Assembly (NCBI RefSeq): GCF_040115645.1
Contig: NC_089543.1
Coordinates: 6,510,001 to 6,574,000 of the forward strand
Source: Euwallacea fornicatus
Taxonomy: Eukaryota > Arthropoda > Insecta > Coleoptera > Curculionidae
Reading direction: 5' to 3'
DNA: 64,000 nt
The position numbers and the translations under genes are program-made. The first letter of the stretch is position 1; each line of letters begins with the position of its first letter. The notes below the pieces were generated by a model. It saw only the letters and a program-made list of their open reading frames with translations. It searched no databases and was not told the origin of the DNA. Positions 45,101 through 58,300 of this stretch are shown here, piece after piece.

Positions 45101-48100
45101 GGACAGTTCGACCAGTAGTGTCCATCCTTTGGATAACTAAGTGATCTAGTACCATTTTTTGCTTCGCTCTTTCGACGATCTCTTCTTCCACACTCCTGGC
45201 GGTCACTAGCCTGTAAATGTTGACTTGATTTTTCTGGCCTATTCGGTGGGCCCTGGCCTGAGCCTGAAGATCATTTTGCGGATTCCAATCCGAATCGAAT
45301 ATAATGACGGTGTCTGCCGTTGCTAAATTTATCCCCAAGCCTCCAGCACGAGTTGATAACAGGAAGCAAAAATCGGGAGAACCTTCGGCATTAAAGTGAT
45401 CTAGGGCTTGTCGCCTGATATCGCCCTTAATGCTACCATCTAATCGTTGAAAAGGAAAATGTCGCAGCTGTAGGTATTCCGCCAGAATGTCTAACATTCG
45501 TACCATTTGAGAGAAGATTAGAACCCGGTGTCCAGTTTCTTTAAGTCTTATTAAAAGCTTATCTAATAACACCAATTTCCCTGACCCTTTCAAAAGGGTT
45601 TGTAATTTGTCTTGCTGGTTATAGTCAGGTTCCGCTTCGGCGGGTTTAGTTAGCAACGCATGGTTGCAACACTTTTTAAGTTCGATCACGATATTTAAAA
45701 AAGTGTTCGTTGAGCCCTTTACGCCTTTCCTTAGGGCTATATAATTTTTTGTTAAAATCCATTTGTAATACTGTTTCTGAATCGATGTCATTTCGACTCT
45801 GAGAATTTGTTCCACTTTCGCGGGCAAAGATTTTTCAACGTCTTTTTTCACCCGGCGCAAGATGAAGGGTTCTAATTGGCGGTGCAATTTCGAGTAACCT
45901 TTGGTTGATGCGTGCTCGTGATCCTTCTCAAATTCTTCCCAAGTGTCAAATCTAGAAAAAAAATTGGGCGTTGTAGTGGGGAAAAAATCGTTTGTAATTT
46001 TATCGACGTACTTCGTCGGCATTATAAAATGCAGTAAAGCCCACAATTCCTTTAGGCTATTTTGAAGAGGCGTTCCCGTTATTAACAGTCTATGATTTGT
46101 GTCAAACTCCATTAAAGCTTTGTACAATAAAGAATCGTCATTTTTCAATCGGTGAGCTTCGTCGACTAATAAGACTGCCCAATTTATGCTGCCAAGGAAA
46201 GCTTTATCCTTCAGTACGATTTCGTAGGTCGTTAAAATTGCATTAAATTTAAGTCTTTTCGATCCTTCGTAACACCATTCATATTGACGAATCTGCAAAG
46301 GCCAATTATTAAACCAAATCTCCGTCGATACGAGTTTCCCGTGGAACTTATGATGGCACCGAGCTACTTACAATTTCTCTGGATTGCACATCCCCGAGGT
46401 ACGTAACAAAATTTAAATCTGGAGCCCATTGCGCAAATTCTCTTTGCCACGACGTCATAGTTGAAAGTGGCACTACGCACAAAAACGGCCCGTGGAGATG
46501 ATGAGAGTGAAACAGGTAGTTGAGGAAACAGATGGTCTGAACAAAAATAGAAACCCATTAATCTAAAACAGTCTGAATAGTTTCCATTGGCGGTGTTATT
46601 ACCTGAATTGTTTTACCCAAACCCATTTCGTCGGCTAGTATTACCGAGTTCTCTTTTGTCCAGGAATGGATCATCCAGTTTAGACCGTGGATTTGATAGT
46701 CTCTTAAGACCAAGGACTGAAATAAATATAAATGTACTACTTCACAAACCTAGAGCAACAGTTGTTTTGCACTAAATGGCGAACGTGTGCTATGCGCTGA
46801 ACAAATTTCTATTACTGCATCGGGTTCAGATTAGCTGAGCTTTAGTAAGGCGAATTTAGGGAAAGCGCAACTGCTTTCAAGAGAACTTACCATATCCTTG
46901 CCCATCATGTACTCTGGCTGAGTTTTCACTTCAAGGAATTTCGGTCGGTTTCTAAGTACTTTGCAGTGCCGTGTCGGAGTCTTGCTCGATTGCTCTCGTT
47001 CCAGGAACTCCTCGATTTTCTGTGGCCATTTTTTTTTAATTAGACCTGAGTCTTCCCAAGTCGATTCCGCATAGGGCAGGCTCTCCCATTTCACGTAGTA
47101 ATCTGTCCCTGCGTCATCTGGCTTGTCATATTTAGCTAAATAGGCATGATGTTGGAGTTGGTACACGTAGAAACGCCGTAAGAAGTTGCACCTACCTATT
47201 ATCCTTTCCACTTCATTGTAACTTTTCAATAGCTCCTGCGTCAGCTCCAGCTGACATTCGTAGTATTCTACGTCCTCAGGCGAAGAATATTTCACCCAAT
47301 GCTTAATTTCTAAATCTTTTTTAATGAAGTTTTCCAGCTTCTTCATCCCTTTCACTTTTTGATCTTTGAGCGAGTGCTCCGACTCCCACGTATTATGAAT
47401 ATGCGCCCAGTCTTTCCATTTAATCAGGTACTGCTCTTCGGTGTTGTCAAAGTCGTGAGGATCAGTATCCTTATTCGGATCTTCATGCTCCTCTATATAA
47501 TAGCAGGTCGTTATGTTTCCGGTTACTAAAATCGCAAATAAACGTTTTGATTAAAGCAATAAAAATATGCAAAGACGAACACTTACTGCCCTTCCTTCCT
47601 CGACGCTGCCCTAAAACCTTCTCAATAGTCTCACATTTTTCTTCTATCACAGGCTCGGTAGATTCAGCCTGATCCACGTCGAGCAGGTCTTCAGAATCCG
47701 TTTTCTCCTCACTCTCTTCTTTATAACTAACAGTTGCAGCAATTCTCCGGGATATCGTGCGGGGACGTTTGCCCCCATCCGAGTAACCGTCGGAGGACTC
47801 GTCAGAACTGTATCTGCTTTTCCTCACCGGCTTCTTCTTTTGTACTGTGGGGCGCAGCCTCGCTCCTACGCGTTTACTAGGAATGGGTCGCTCTCTCTCT
47901 CCTTCGGATTCGGAAGAGGAACTAGCGTCGTTGTATTTCCATTCGTCACGTTTCTTGAACGTACTCTTGTCTTCCAACCTCTCGGGTTCCTTCCTGGAAC
48001 GCGCCGATCTTCGGATGGCGGGTTCACATTCGTCGGCCTGAAATAACGATTTTCGTGATTCGAAACGTCACCAATTTTCAACAGTTTATGACCTCTGACT

Positions 48101-51100
48101 GGAAATGATTCGACGAGTCGGACTTGCTATGCTGTTCGCCACCACTCAAAATGAATTGGGATTCACTTTGACTGTTGTCCTTGGCGATCTTCGATTTGTA
48201 GTTGTCAGAAGCATTATCGTTCTCTTCGCCACTGTCCGAACCAGATCCGGACCCCGAACTCGACGATCCAGATCCACTGTGAATTCAACTTAATCTTTTG
48301 ACAAAATCTAAGCAGCAATTTTGACAATCGTCTAATTTTCTGACACGTGTTAAAATCAAGGGAACTCAGTTTTCTATGTAGAGGGTGTCAAAGTTCCAGC
48401 CGCGCAGGCGTGAACTCACTAAGCAAAGGTGAAATCTCTGACACCTGCCATTAGGCGAATGTACTTTATCCTCTCTTTGACACCCCTTGGAATAGATACT
48501 GGCAGATTCTTCCCCGTGTCCAAAGGTCGACCGTCTCTGTGAAATACTGACCTATCAGATCTCGAATTTTGTTGACTTTCTGAAGAACTATCACTATCCG
48601 ATCCTGATCCCGATTTTTCCGATTCATCACCGCTCTGAAAATATCATAGCATTGAACATTATACGTGACAAACCTGGAACACCTAACACTTTGCCTCGAA
48701 CAAGCGTGGCCGTTCTATATGCTGGTACTTCCCAATCCGTGTGCCGCGAGGCACAGGCACGGATCCGCGGTACCACCGAGCGTGTAGGTCCTGGAAGGCC
48801 CAGAAAACTCCACGGATGCAGCAAAGACATAAATGGATATTTTCCTTTCTACTCGCAAAAACGAAAATTTTTGTCGAAAAACCCAGAAACCAGTGCGCAG
48901 CAAGTCACTGCGACGCGCGCACACCCACCCGTCTCCTTTAAACTGCGAGGCAGGGGCGAAGGGGGCCAAAGGTAATGAAAGACTGAGGGGTTCAGGGAGT
49001 AATCTCGTCCAGTTTTGCCCGTTTGTCACACGGTCAAGGACACGGGAGGGCAGCCCGCGGGAATTCGCAAGGAAGACCGTCCCGGACGTTCTGCGGCTGC
49101 TAACCATGGAAATGTTTATGCTATGGGTTTACTTAATTTTTTCTTTCATCTCATTTCTTTACAAAACACGAAATCGACAAATAGAGCAAAAAGATATCGC
49201 GAGCGTTTCAGGCCTTCGTCACGCACTGTATACGTTGCAGGGTACCTCTCAACCGATAACGGCTGTCGGGAAAATGGTTGGAACGCCAATGAACGATTAC
49301 GAAAAACCACGGGCGGAGGCAGCTGCTTAACGAGACGATCGTCCCGAAACATTATTAAGGGGGGCGAAGTCCGTAAAGTCATCGTCTTCGGTGACACCTA
49401 CTAATTGCCGAATGAAATTAAAAATTAATAAAAACGCAAGCGAAACAGGGTCGGGACGCGGCCCGTAACGACCGCATCGAATGCGTCTTAACCGCGGTAT
49501 AATTTTAACTGTCTTGGAGCAGTCCGCCGCAATCTTCAGGCTTTGAAATCTCCAGGAATTTGAGGGGGCTCGAACGCCCTTTCCAGAGCTGTTTCGCGCT
49601 CCCAATTACGTACTCTTCACTCACCATCAACATGCGGGTAGGGGGGCGGGTGTGCGAATAAGGCAACCACTGAGTGCGAGGAAATTGTATATTTTTACTC
49701 GGGATCATACATTCAAATATCATAAACTAAGATCTCAGTAAGTGACTAAATGAACATAAACGATAATCATTATAATTAATAATAGAATTAATTAATCGAA
49801 AAAATGGATCGAATTACGGTATGAAGTAAACTGTTCATCCTAGAGATGAAGTCACGAATTCTTCCTCGGACACCAGTATGTCCATTTCTAGTTAGCACGA
49901 CTGAAAGCCTCCATAATGGCCAGTGTCCACGAATCTAAGCTATCTGCGGCGACTTAGCCGTTCGACCAAAATTTTCCACATTGAACAGAACCCCTCCCCG
50001 TCCCACCCCGGAAAGAATAGTGGTCAGATAAAGACGGCCCCGTTCGCCTACCAATTCCACCGATTTGGGTACCTTTTTGGTTCCATTAAAGCGGGCGTTA
50101 CGAAAACTGGAAAGATGATATTGAATGAGTCACTTTTTATGATGAAACGCCTTCCGATTCAGTTCAACGAATTTTATATCTGGTCGAGGTTGGAATCGAG
50201 CAGCTTCGTTTGCAGCGTCCGAAATTTTGATCCTGGACGATTTGGTTTCGCCCCTTCGTTGGTCAATTTCGTTTCATCTCAGGGAGGAGGGTTCGATCGA
50301 CTGTCGCACGTCTCGATTAACTCGTAAAATTTTCTATCGATCGGCAGAACGCCGGAGCGTTTGCAGTTTCTTTGCTGCGATATATCTCAACCAGTTTGAA
50401 TGGGGAAATGACGCGACACCCTTATAACTCGCTGACGAAGGAATACCCACCTCTGAAATCCTCCAGGTCTCGATCGTGTCCAACAGCAATGCAGAATTGC
50501 AGCAGTGAAGAATGGGCGTGGTTACTTTACTTTGATCATCGGCTCATAATGACACAATAACGATACCTACCCTTTATGCCAAATTGAAATACATGTGCAT
50601 GAATTTCTACAATGAAGTACGATTAGTAACTCGAAGAGGTCGAGTATGCCGTTTGAATCATACGTACGAGGGGTTTTTGATCGGGTCTATGCGCGTTATA
50701 AATTACATTATGATTCACGTTATGACCGCTCTCATTTTAGGTCTTTGTCAGGTACCACACTTATTAATGGAAGTAGGAGGATGCGGTTTTCGCTCGTTAT
50801 CCTTTTTTTTTTGTGAAACGAACGAGGGGCTCTTTTGGATTTTATTTAGAAATTTTTACTATTGCTCCTATATCTTACACTGCCCACAAGCCAAACGGAT
50901 AACAGTTCCAAAAAAATGCCACTCGACCCCTTTTCCAATTTCAAATTTGGAAACTTGGAGGCTCAAGATAATAAAAACACATTTAACTTCTGGATTTACT
51001 TTTAAATTTAACTTCATTCGAATAATGCAAAGGGGCTTCCTTTGACTGCAACACCCCTGCGTACAAAAAAAGAAAAAATAACCCCTATATTCTGTTTACA

Positions 51101-52661
51101 TTGTTGCTGCATGTGGTAAGTTTCAAATCACAGAACACAAGTGCCAAATTCTGATATAATTAAACGAGTTGAATTTCTGAAGGTGGTCGAATGGTAATAT
51201 CAAATATCATCAAAACGAATTTAAATTTTGTTAAATTAAATAAATTAATTTTCCTGTCAAGTGAACATTAGATGACACTGAGATTTAAATCCAATGTCAT
51301 AGGACACCTAGGTGGATTTGCATTATGTGATAATTGACAAGGGGATTAAGGAAAAAAGAACAACAAACACTCAAAATTAAATACTAAAATTTTAAATGGA
51401 GATAAAACTGACAAAATGTTTAAGGGCTTTGTGACCTTTCTGTTGAAAAATTTTTAGAATGTATATTTATTTCAAAATTTTCTTACACAATACTAATAAT
51501 AAAAGTATACAAGGCAACTTTTGGTACTGTTACTGAAGGGGGATGCAAAGTGAATATAAAGTTTCATGGGGTACTCCTACTCCATTGTTAAATATGAATA
51601 CCACTCTTCAAAAAACCAATATTGTTGATTAGAAAAATAAATCATTTCCATTGCGATAATGCACAACACAAACCCTTTTCAATTTGAATTTTCAGTCTAA
51701 GACATTTGATGGGTAACCCTAACTGGAAATTTTAAATTCCTCTTCCAGTATTCAAAATTTGCAGATTCCGCCATTAGACGCCTGCCAAACGGTAAAATAG
51801 GTTATTCATTTACATGTTGCAAAGAAAAAAATAGCTCAAATAATTTGCAAATGCTTTAATGACCATTTCACCCTTGCTGCAATTTAATGGGCCAAAAAGT
51901 AGTGCTGAAATGAAATTGTACAAAGACTAATTGAAGCTGACGCTGAGTTTTTCAACACCAACAGCTAGTGATTTCACTTGTTCTGATTTCCGAGTAACTA
52001 AACACTCATCATCCCTGCCAAACAGCACCTCCCCCGCAAATGTTTCCAAGCCTAACTGTGGCACTGGTTGTTTGTGGTAAGAACTCAAAAATTCTCAGTA
52101 AAGGGTTGTTATTAAAAGATTCGCCATTTCACATAGGGGTGGCAGAACACTATCATCTCACTACCCTAAGAACTTGGCTTTTAAAGGCCTTAAAAACCCT
52201 CCTAAGTAGAAATATGCTGTTGAAAGAAAGAGCTGCCAGCAGTTATTCAATTGAAGGGAAAGGACTCACAGGGTTGTAAATACACTCCATAAGAGGGTTA
52301 TTGAACACACACTAACAAAATGCACTGGAAAAGACCAAATTTCAAGTTAAAATTGCTCAAAAGGGTCCACCTAAAAAATCCAAAATTTCAGGCTTAGTGG
52401 GTGGAGGAAAGTCTCAAAATCCCGAAAACGTTGAGAAAGCAGTGGAACACACATCCCTTCATAGAGTAAAAGGGTAAAAGACACTTGTAAACAAATATTT
52501 TAAGGCAAAAAGTATGTAATATGTTACATGTAGGACGGCCACGCCCTTGGTTTAACATTGACATGAGGTACTGGAAACACTAAGAACAAAAGCTAGAAAC
52601 CTTTAAAAAAACATTTCAACCCTTAAAAATACTATGAAAGGGGTAAACTCACCTCAGGCAT
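42182..52661 (-). CDS. Chd1: CHD1 chromatin remodeller, 13 coding exons
   Basis: ATP-dependent nucleosome-spacing motor that binds H3K4me3 and acts with elongating Pol II. Exons in transcript order: 52661-52653, 48634-48552, 48276-48093, 48037-47587, 47525-46891, 46716-46603, 46536-46372, 46292-46012, 45951-43417, 43360-43207, 43063-42909, 42819-42544, 42380-42182. The sum is 5241 nt, 1746 aa (human 1710). The N-terminus is Ser/acidic. Tandem chromodomains lie at about 250-420 (YLIKWKDWAHIHNTWE; YYVKWESLPYAESTWED). The SNF2 ATPase spans about 455-900, with Walker A DEMGLGKT, the DEAH box (591-594), GGLGIN and QARAHRIGQ (872-880). A SANT/SLIDE-like DNA-binding region follows, then the CHCT domain (RMRPVKKAL to NLWYFVSKFTEYDAKKLYKLYK) and a basic, His-rich tail. 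All catalytic motifs are intact. The ATPase-side exon would be called contiguous unless the 60-nt intron is removed. Confidence 0.95.
45952..46011 (-). other. 60-nt in-frame intron inside the CHD1 ATPase region
   Basis: On the minus strand GTACGT...TTTTTTTTCTAG is 60 nt, a multiple of three, with no in-frame stop, so translation reads straight through it as 20 extra residues. Removing it restores MPTK-FDTWEEF, which matches the uninterrupted CHD1 family sequence (human MPEKFSSWEDF). The Thr/Phe/Pro-rich insert has no counterpart in the human protein. Confidence 0.85.
48635..52652 (-). other. CHD1 intron 1 (4.0 kb)
   Basis: Between the three-codon start exon and the first Ser-rich exon. It contains no recognised gene. 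A 153-codon plus-strand frame at 50584-51045 has no recognisable content. First introns of this size in insects often hold regulatory elements, but none is identifiable here. Confidence 0.6.
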
Positions 52662-53280
52662 TGCAAAGTAGGATTTTCTCCAATATAAACTTTAAAATAT
52701 AAAATATCTTACGTAAAACGGTAGAAAGAGGAAAGTAAATAGCTTCATAAAGTTATATGAAATATTTGTAAAAAGAAAATGAAATAAATAAAGTGGCAAT
52801 TAAACGTTAAACGCTAAAATAATCAAATTGCAGAACAACTGCTCGCCATTTTGTTCCCCAACAGGGACACGAATATTAAGTAACAAACGACGATTTATCC
52901 GCGTTAGTTATTTACAAAATAACCCAAATATATGTTATAAACACTTGTTATAACGTTATAATATCGCGATCCATAACTAGAACGGGATAAAGTTACACGT
53001 TACTCGAGTCACTAGAACAAACGGCACCTTCACTGAACGGCCATGTTCGAAAATCTGTGATAATCCACACCACGGCGACAGCGTACGAACAAGTGCGCAG
53101 CAGCACGTCACAAAACACGGCCGTTTTGAGCGGGGGAATCGAATCGCACCAATCAAACGCGGCGACGTCACGCAGACGGACTCTGGAGAATCTTCGGAGA
53201 TTATTTTACGGGGTTTGAACGAAATTTCATGCTGAAAATTAGTGACATTGGCTGGCGTCACGTCCGGACCGCGAAATTCA
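52662..53280 (-). promoter_or_regulatory. CHD1 5' UTR and promoter region
   Basis: Upstream of the CHD1 start codon. On the minus strand CAAAATGGCGAGC (about 52841-52853) resembles the YY1/Pho-type AAATGGCG element common near start sites of housekeeping genes. CpG-rich sequence with GTGACGT/ACGTCAC words follows at 53090-53180. There is no TATA box. The exact start site is not determinable. Confidence 0.45.
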
Positions 53281-55118
53281 AATATTTCTAATGGATTTTA
53301 CTCATTCAAACACGTTCACATTCCCAATTCGAAAGCGGCAATTCTCATATTAAATAGGCATACGTTGAAGTGTTGTCGCATACTTTGTATTAGCATAGAT
53401 TAGTGGAATTTTCATTGAAATTGCAGCCAGAAAAACGTAAAAAACTGCGCAGTTAGGTCTGAACCTGGCCAAATTTGAAGAGCGCACAATCTTCAACATC
53501 AATGAAAGCTCGACCGAATTTTTTAAACGTAAAAATATGTTTTTCAATGCTGAAGTTGTTTCATTAAATCAACCGTTAATTTACAAATTCAAACCAATGA
53601 AGAATCGATGCAAATACGAATTTTTGCTTACAGTTCCGAGTGCCGACAAACAATGCTTGAAACGCTCAATTCTAGTTCGTTCGACTCCGTTTGCTCTGAC
53701 AGTAGACAAACACGTGCACTTAAACCCAAAAATTCGAACAAGATCACATGTCAGGCGGGTTTCGTCGTACATTCGTTTACTCTAGGACCAACAATTTTGT
53801 TTTCAAGGTTCCCAAGCCCAGAGTCGATGATAATCATGTACATTTTTTGGATATAATGGGTGTGAAGACAACACCAAATCCAACATTGAGGAGTTGAGCA
53901 GAGATCTGTATCATCTTATTCGTTAAGCTCAACGAACGTTGTACGGATAAGGAAAATCTTCAGTGATAGAACACATTTCAGATTGTTTGTTATAGGGATC
54001 CGAAGCTCCGTCCTCTGTAGACGACACACATTTGAATTGATAGAAATATTTCGTTCAACGTAAAACAGTCTGTAGCCGGATTTGGTACCACTCTTGGTTC
54101 AATAATTTAAAAATGCACTTGCGAAACAATTAAATCGTTGCACCTTCAATTGGGTTTGCCACATAAGACAGCACCACTTGTAGAATTCAGACGCCTCGAA
54201 CTGCTTTCAACTACAGATCCAGCTAAAACGAAAAAGATGCAGCCGAAGCACGTCCACGTTAAAGTCCGAAGCACTTTCCACACATGAAAAAGCTTACGGA
54301 AGAATGAATGTAAATTCGTTGTTATAACTCAGCCGACGAAAATTTCAATACACTGCAAAATGAATATCTACTCTATACCTACCGACCGATCAAACCTCAA
54401 TAGACTGTGCAGTCTTAACGAGCCTTTCGATCAAATTCGGGCTTACATTTTATACAACTAGTTCTACACGATTATGTAAATTGTGTATGTGTAAGAATAT
54501 ATGTATCGAGGAACATGAAAATTGAAAACGAAAATCAACTTCAGCATTGAAATTATGAAATAAACATGAGTATTGGTCGGAATTATTTATTATCCGATTA
54601 ATACAGGCCAATTTTGGACTAAGTGCATTTGTTACTATTGCATCGAAGTTTCCTTACATCAATCTCATTATAGAATTTTTAACAGTGTCACCACATGAAT
54701 TTGCTACAACAGTTCTGTGAAGAGCATTATAAATTCACACACGAATATTATCGAAAGTCATTAACTTGCAAAATATATGATAACGCAAATGTAATCCTCA
54801 TTTATGTAATGTAGGGTGTTCACCGAACGAAGTTCCTACAAAACAATATTTATTGGAAAATTGTTTCACCTTATTATTAAGAAACGAAAAGAACTGTACC
54901 TAGAGAAGGGTTTATATGAGCGCCACATGCTTTTCTAACCATTCCTTCAGTCCCGATCGTAAAACTTGGGACAACCTGTATATATATATTTCTGAATGTA
55001 AATATATAGAAGTCATATAAGTTTGGCAATGTGGCAGAAAATAATTAAAAATCCTCTTAATTCAGTTTCTCATTTTTTTGGAATCCAGATATTATAAAAT
55101 TTCTGGCTCTTAATAATG
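53281..55118. other. Intergenic, CHD1 5' flank to SHC 3' end
   Basis: I see no gene here. Short open frames at 53350-53856 overlap on both strands and look like chance. One short element lies at 54811-54981. Confidence 0.5.
54811..54981. repeat. Short element with GTAGGGTGTT / GGGACAACCTGTA ends
   Basis: The two ends are inverted to each other about 170 bp apart and match the TACAGGGTGTTCC terminal motif seen at 622, 11389 and 57731. The interior is non-coding. Confidence 0.4.
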
Positions 55119-55124
55119 TTTATT
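55119..55124 (-). terminator. Candidate poly(A) signal for SHC
   Basis: Minus-strand AATAAA 193 nt past the SHC stop codon, a typical 3' UTR length. Confidence 0.45.
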
Positions 55125-55316
55125 TACATATATAAACCCTATTCGCAAAAAGACTAATATGTATGTATATGCATTAAAAGCGAAATATAAAAAGTTTGTA
55201 CTAAGATAATACGAATACACCTAGACACCTTTACATCACAAATATTGCCACAGAATCGTTTTAAAGCTGTACCTATTTGAATAGAATCAATTACATACTT
55301 ATATTCACCATTCATC

Positions 55317-58300
55317 TTATGGCCTTGGAACCTTGTGCCTCAACACCAATGCACTTTCTGCCGATATAATTGGCAAAGCGTTATCAAAGTGGAACTGAAT
55401 CAAATGACTTACGCTATTGAACATTCGATCCTTCGTCCTGACCTGAAACAAGGGATAAAAATCATATAGACAGTCTCAATAAAGGGCAGTACTCCACATT
55501 TATCGAACTGTTTCTGAAACAGTCAACTAACCGGTGAAGTCGCACTTATATATCTCAAAGATTGTTGCCAAACTTAACAAAACGCTCGTTTGAAAAGTTC
55601 TTCGCATTATGGTGAGGCAAAAAGTGCCATGCTACACCGAAAAATAGAATATAAACCAAGATTAACATCAAATTTCCATTAAAATATGTATAAAAAGGTA
55701 AGAGCGGACTTCCGGTCCATAAACTTCAGAAAATGAGAGTGGCGAGGTCAGTTTTTTGAAATGTCTTGGAATCCAGAAGTCAACCTGAACGTTGGTAACA
55801 ATGTACAATTACGATCCAGTGCACAACCGGATTAGATTCATTTCTTCGACAACGGTATAAAATGGAATAATATAAAAATTTGAGAAAATTATGTGTTAAT
55901 AAGCATGCATAATAACGCAGACACGTTTTCTACCTTGGCCTCCGAAATTTTCTTTATTATTACTCCTATATCACTACTAGATAAAATAATTGGTATGACC
56001 TCGAGCGGAAATAATAATTAAAAGTAAGAATTCTATAGAATCTAGTTTCTTCAGAATAGCACATACTTCTGTAGTTGATAGTTATTCTTAGGTAGACCAT
56101 TTATAGGGCGTCCGCCGTCATGTTGTAGGAAGGGCAATTAAACAATAAATAAATAAAATAAAATTTCCGTTAAAAAGTTCTTTACTGTCGTCCATCCTAG
56201 CAGCATAAAAAGATCGGTCCGAATTCAATAAATAAGTAACCAGCTGTCTACAGAAATGGGAGAAAAGAAAACAATAAGTTATTTATTGCTTTGCTTTTAG
56301 TTAGATAATCAAATTACTTCTCTCTTCAAACCAATACCGAGGATCAATATTTTCTTTAAAATCCAGAATTCTACCGCACCTTGATGACCTCGTATGCCCG
56401 GGCGTTATAAATATGCAATGGAACACTTACCACACCCTCAGGATCAATCAACAAAAGATGCTTCTTATTATTGTCTTGCATGCCTGTCAAAACAAATTGT
56501 CCAGGGGTAGTCATCGATTCGCGCACCAAAAAGTCGCCATCACGTTGCATTAACCTTTCGGCTTCGGCTCGGCTTATAGAACCATGAAACCACATCTCTC
56601 TTTTTAGCTGTTCTAGGTTATTTACATCTGTCTTTATCGTCGAATCTGCAGGTCCGGAATGCTGCGAGAAAGGTTCTGTAATACAAAATAATTGTTATAT
56701 TACTTTTTTATTAACAGATCTGGTTAAATACAAAACTCCTAAAGGGTAAGATCCCTTTTATTAATAGATTCACGATTTAGAAAGTATAATTTAGCTCTCT
56801 GTATAGAAAACAATGACCTATATAAATTAAAATACTTACGCATATCAAACACATCTGTTTCTCTATTGCAAATTACAGTGTCGTTGACATAGTCGTGATG
56901 CTGGCCTTCGACAGAGGAAATATCACAGTTAAAATCTATCAAATTGGGAGTAACGGGAGGCAATGTGGTAAACGGCGGAACAACGGCGGGTAAAGGTGGA
57001 ACAGGAGGTGGTCCCATAACATCAGGAGGCACTTTGCCAGGAAGATCGTTGTAATAGTCTTTATCTGCATCACCGCCTGAATGTGCAGCGGCTGAACTAA
57101 CTGTTGCGGCAAACCTAAAACAACCAAACTATACGTTTCAATCTTCTCATATCGTTTATATCATTTAATACCTACGCATTAGGTTTGGAGTGTTGCTGAA
57201 ATCTCAGTTCAAAGGCCTGACCAATGGTGGCAATAACGTCTTTGGTCAAGCCTCCTCCACATTCTAACACATAACAGGCTCTCAGTTCGTTATTATCTTT
57301 GGCAATATAACTTACGAAGTCCAAGGTTTCCTACAAAATATTCGTCGTTGGAATTTAAGTTTGTCACATTTACATGCGCATGACAACCTACACTGTCGCC
57401 TCCCGACGCAAACGATATTTTAGGCATTTCATGACTCGCTATTATCTGGTTGTTTTCTAAAGATGTTAAGGACAAATTTACACTAGATACTTTAAGTGTA
57501 ACGTTTGTTCCTGCATAGGTCATGTTGGGAATGTCAGATATGGCTTTTTGGACTTTCTTATCCACTTTTCGTCTTTTATTGGCGGTTTTTAAACCTGCTG
57601 CCTCACATACTCGGTTTATACATTCCCTAAAGTTAAAATCTGCTTTTAGAGAGTTTTATGATGAGTAACCAACCAAAACAAATTAAATGAAAAATGCGAG
57701 ATAAAAATATAATGAGGTGTTATTTCACTATACAGCGTGTTCCAAAAAGGTCGTTTCAAGTTATAGGGGACATTGTGGTAAACAATTTTTGCACAGAAAC
57801 ACCTAATCCAAAATGAACAGTTTTGGCTCTAAAATCCTTTTTGTTCAGAAAACGTAGTGTTAGCTTATTGACACCACAATGTTGGTTTAGATGAACCCGG
57901 ACGGTGCGGGCAAAATGTGTAGGTGCACTGTCAACAATATCACGTTTAGGAATGCAATTGATAAACTTGCATAAGGGGACAAAAAGTGTTTATTTTGCTC
58001 GTTTTTATTCTAGTCCCTTAAGTTGAATACTGAAGTCTTTTTAACCAAAAACAATTCACTAAATGTCTCTTCATCACAACATTTTTGGAACATGTATTAA
58101 ATTCTACTTGCTATAAGTGTTAACTTTTGCTTAATGATAGCTATATAAGAATCATAAGGTATTTGAAATTATCATGTACCTACTTTGCAACATTGGATCT
58201 AGTTTTAAAATCCAATGTTTTCATGGATACTTTAATCTCCAGGCAGCCCACATACTGAAAAAAAAAACGTATTACAGAATAATTTGAAATGACCATCCTG

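Noticed and set aside
50584..51045. 153-codon plus-strand frame inside CHD1 intron 1
   Set aside because: No recognisable domain, no promoter or splice context; the Cys/Phe-rich composition follows the base composition.
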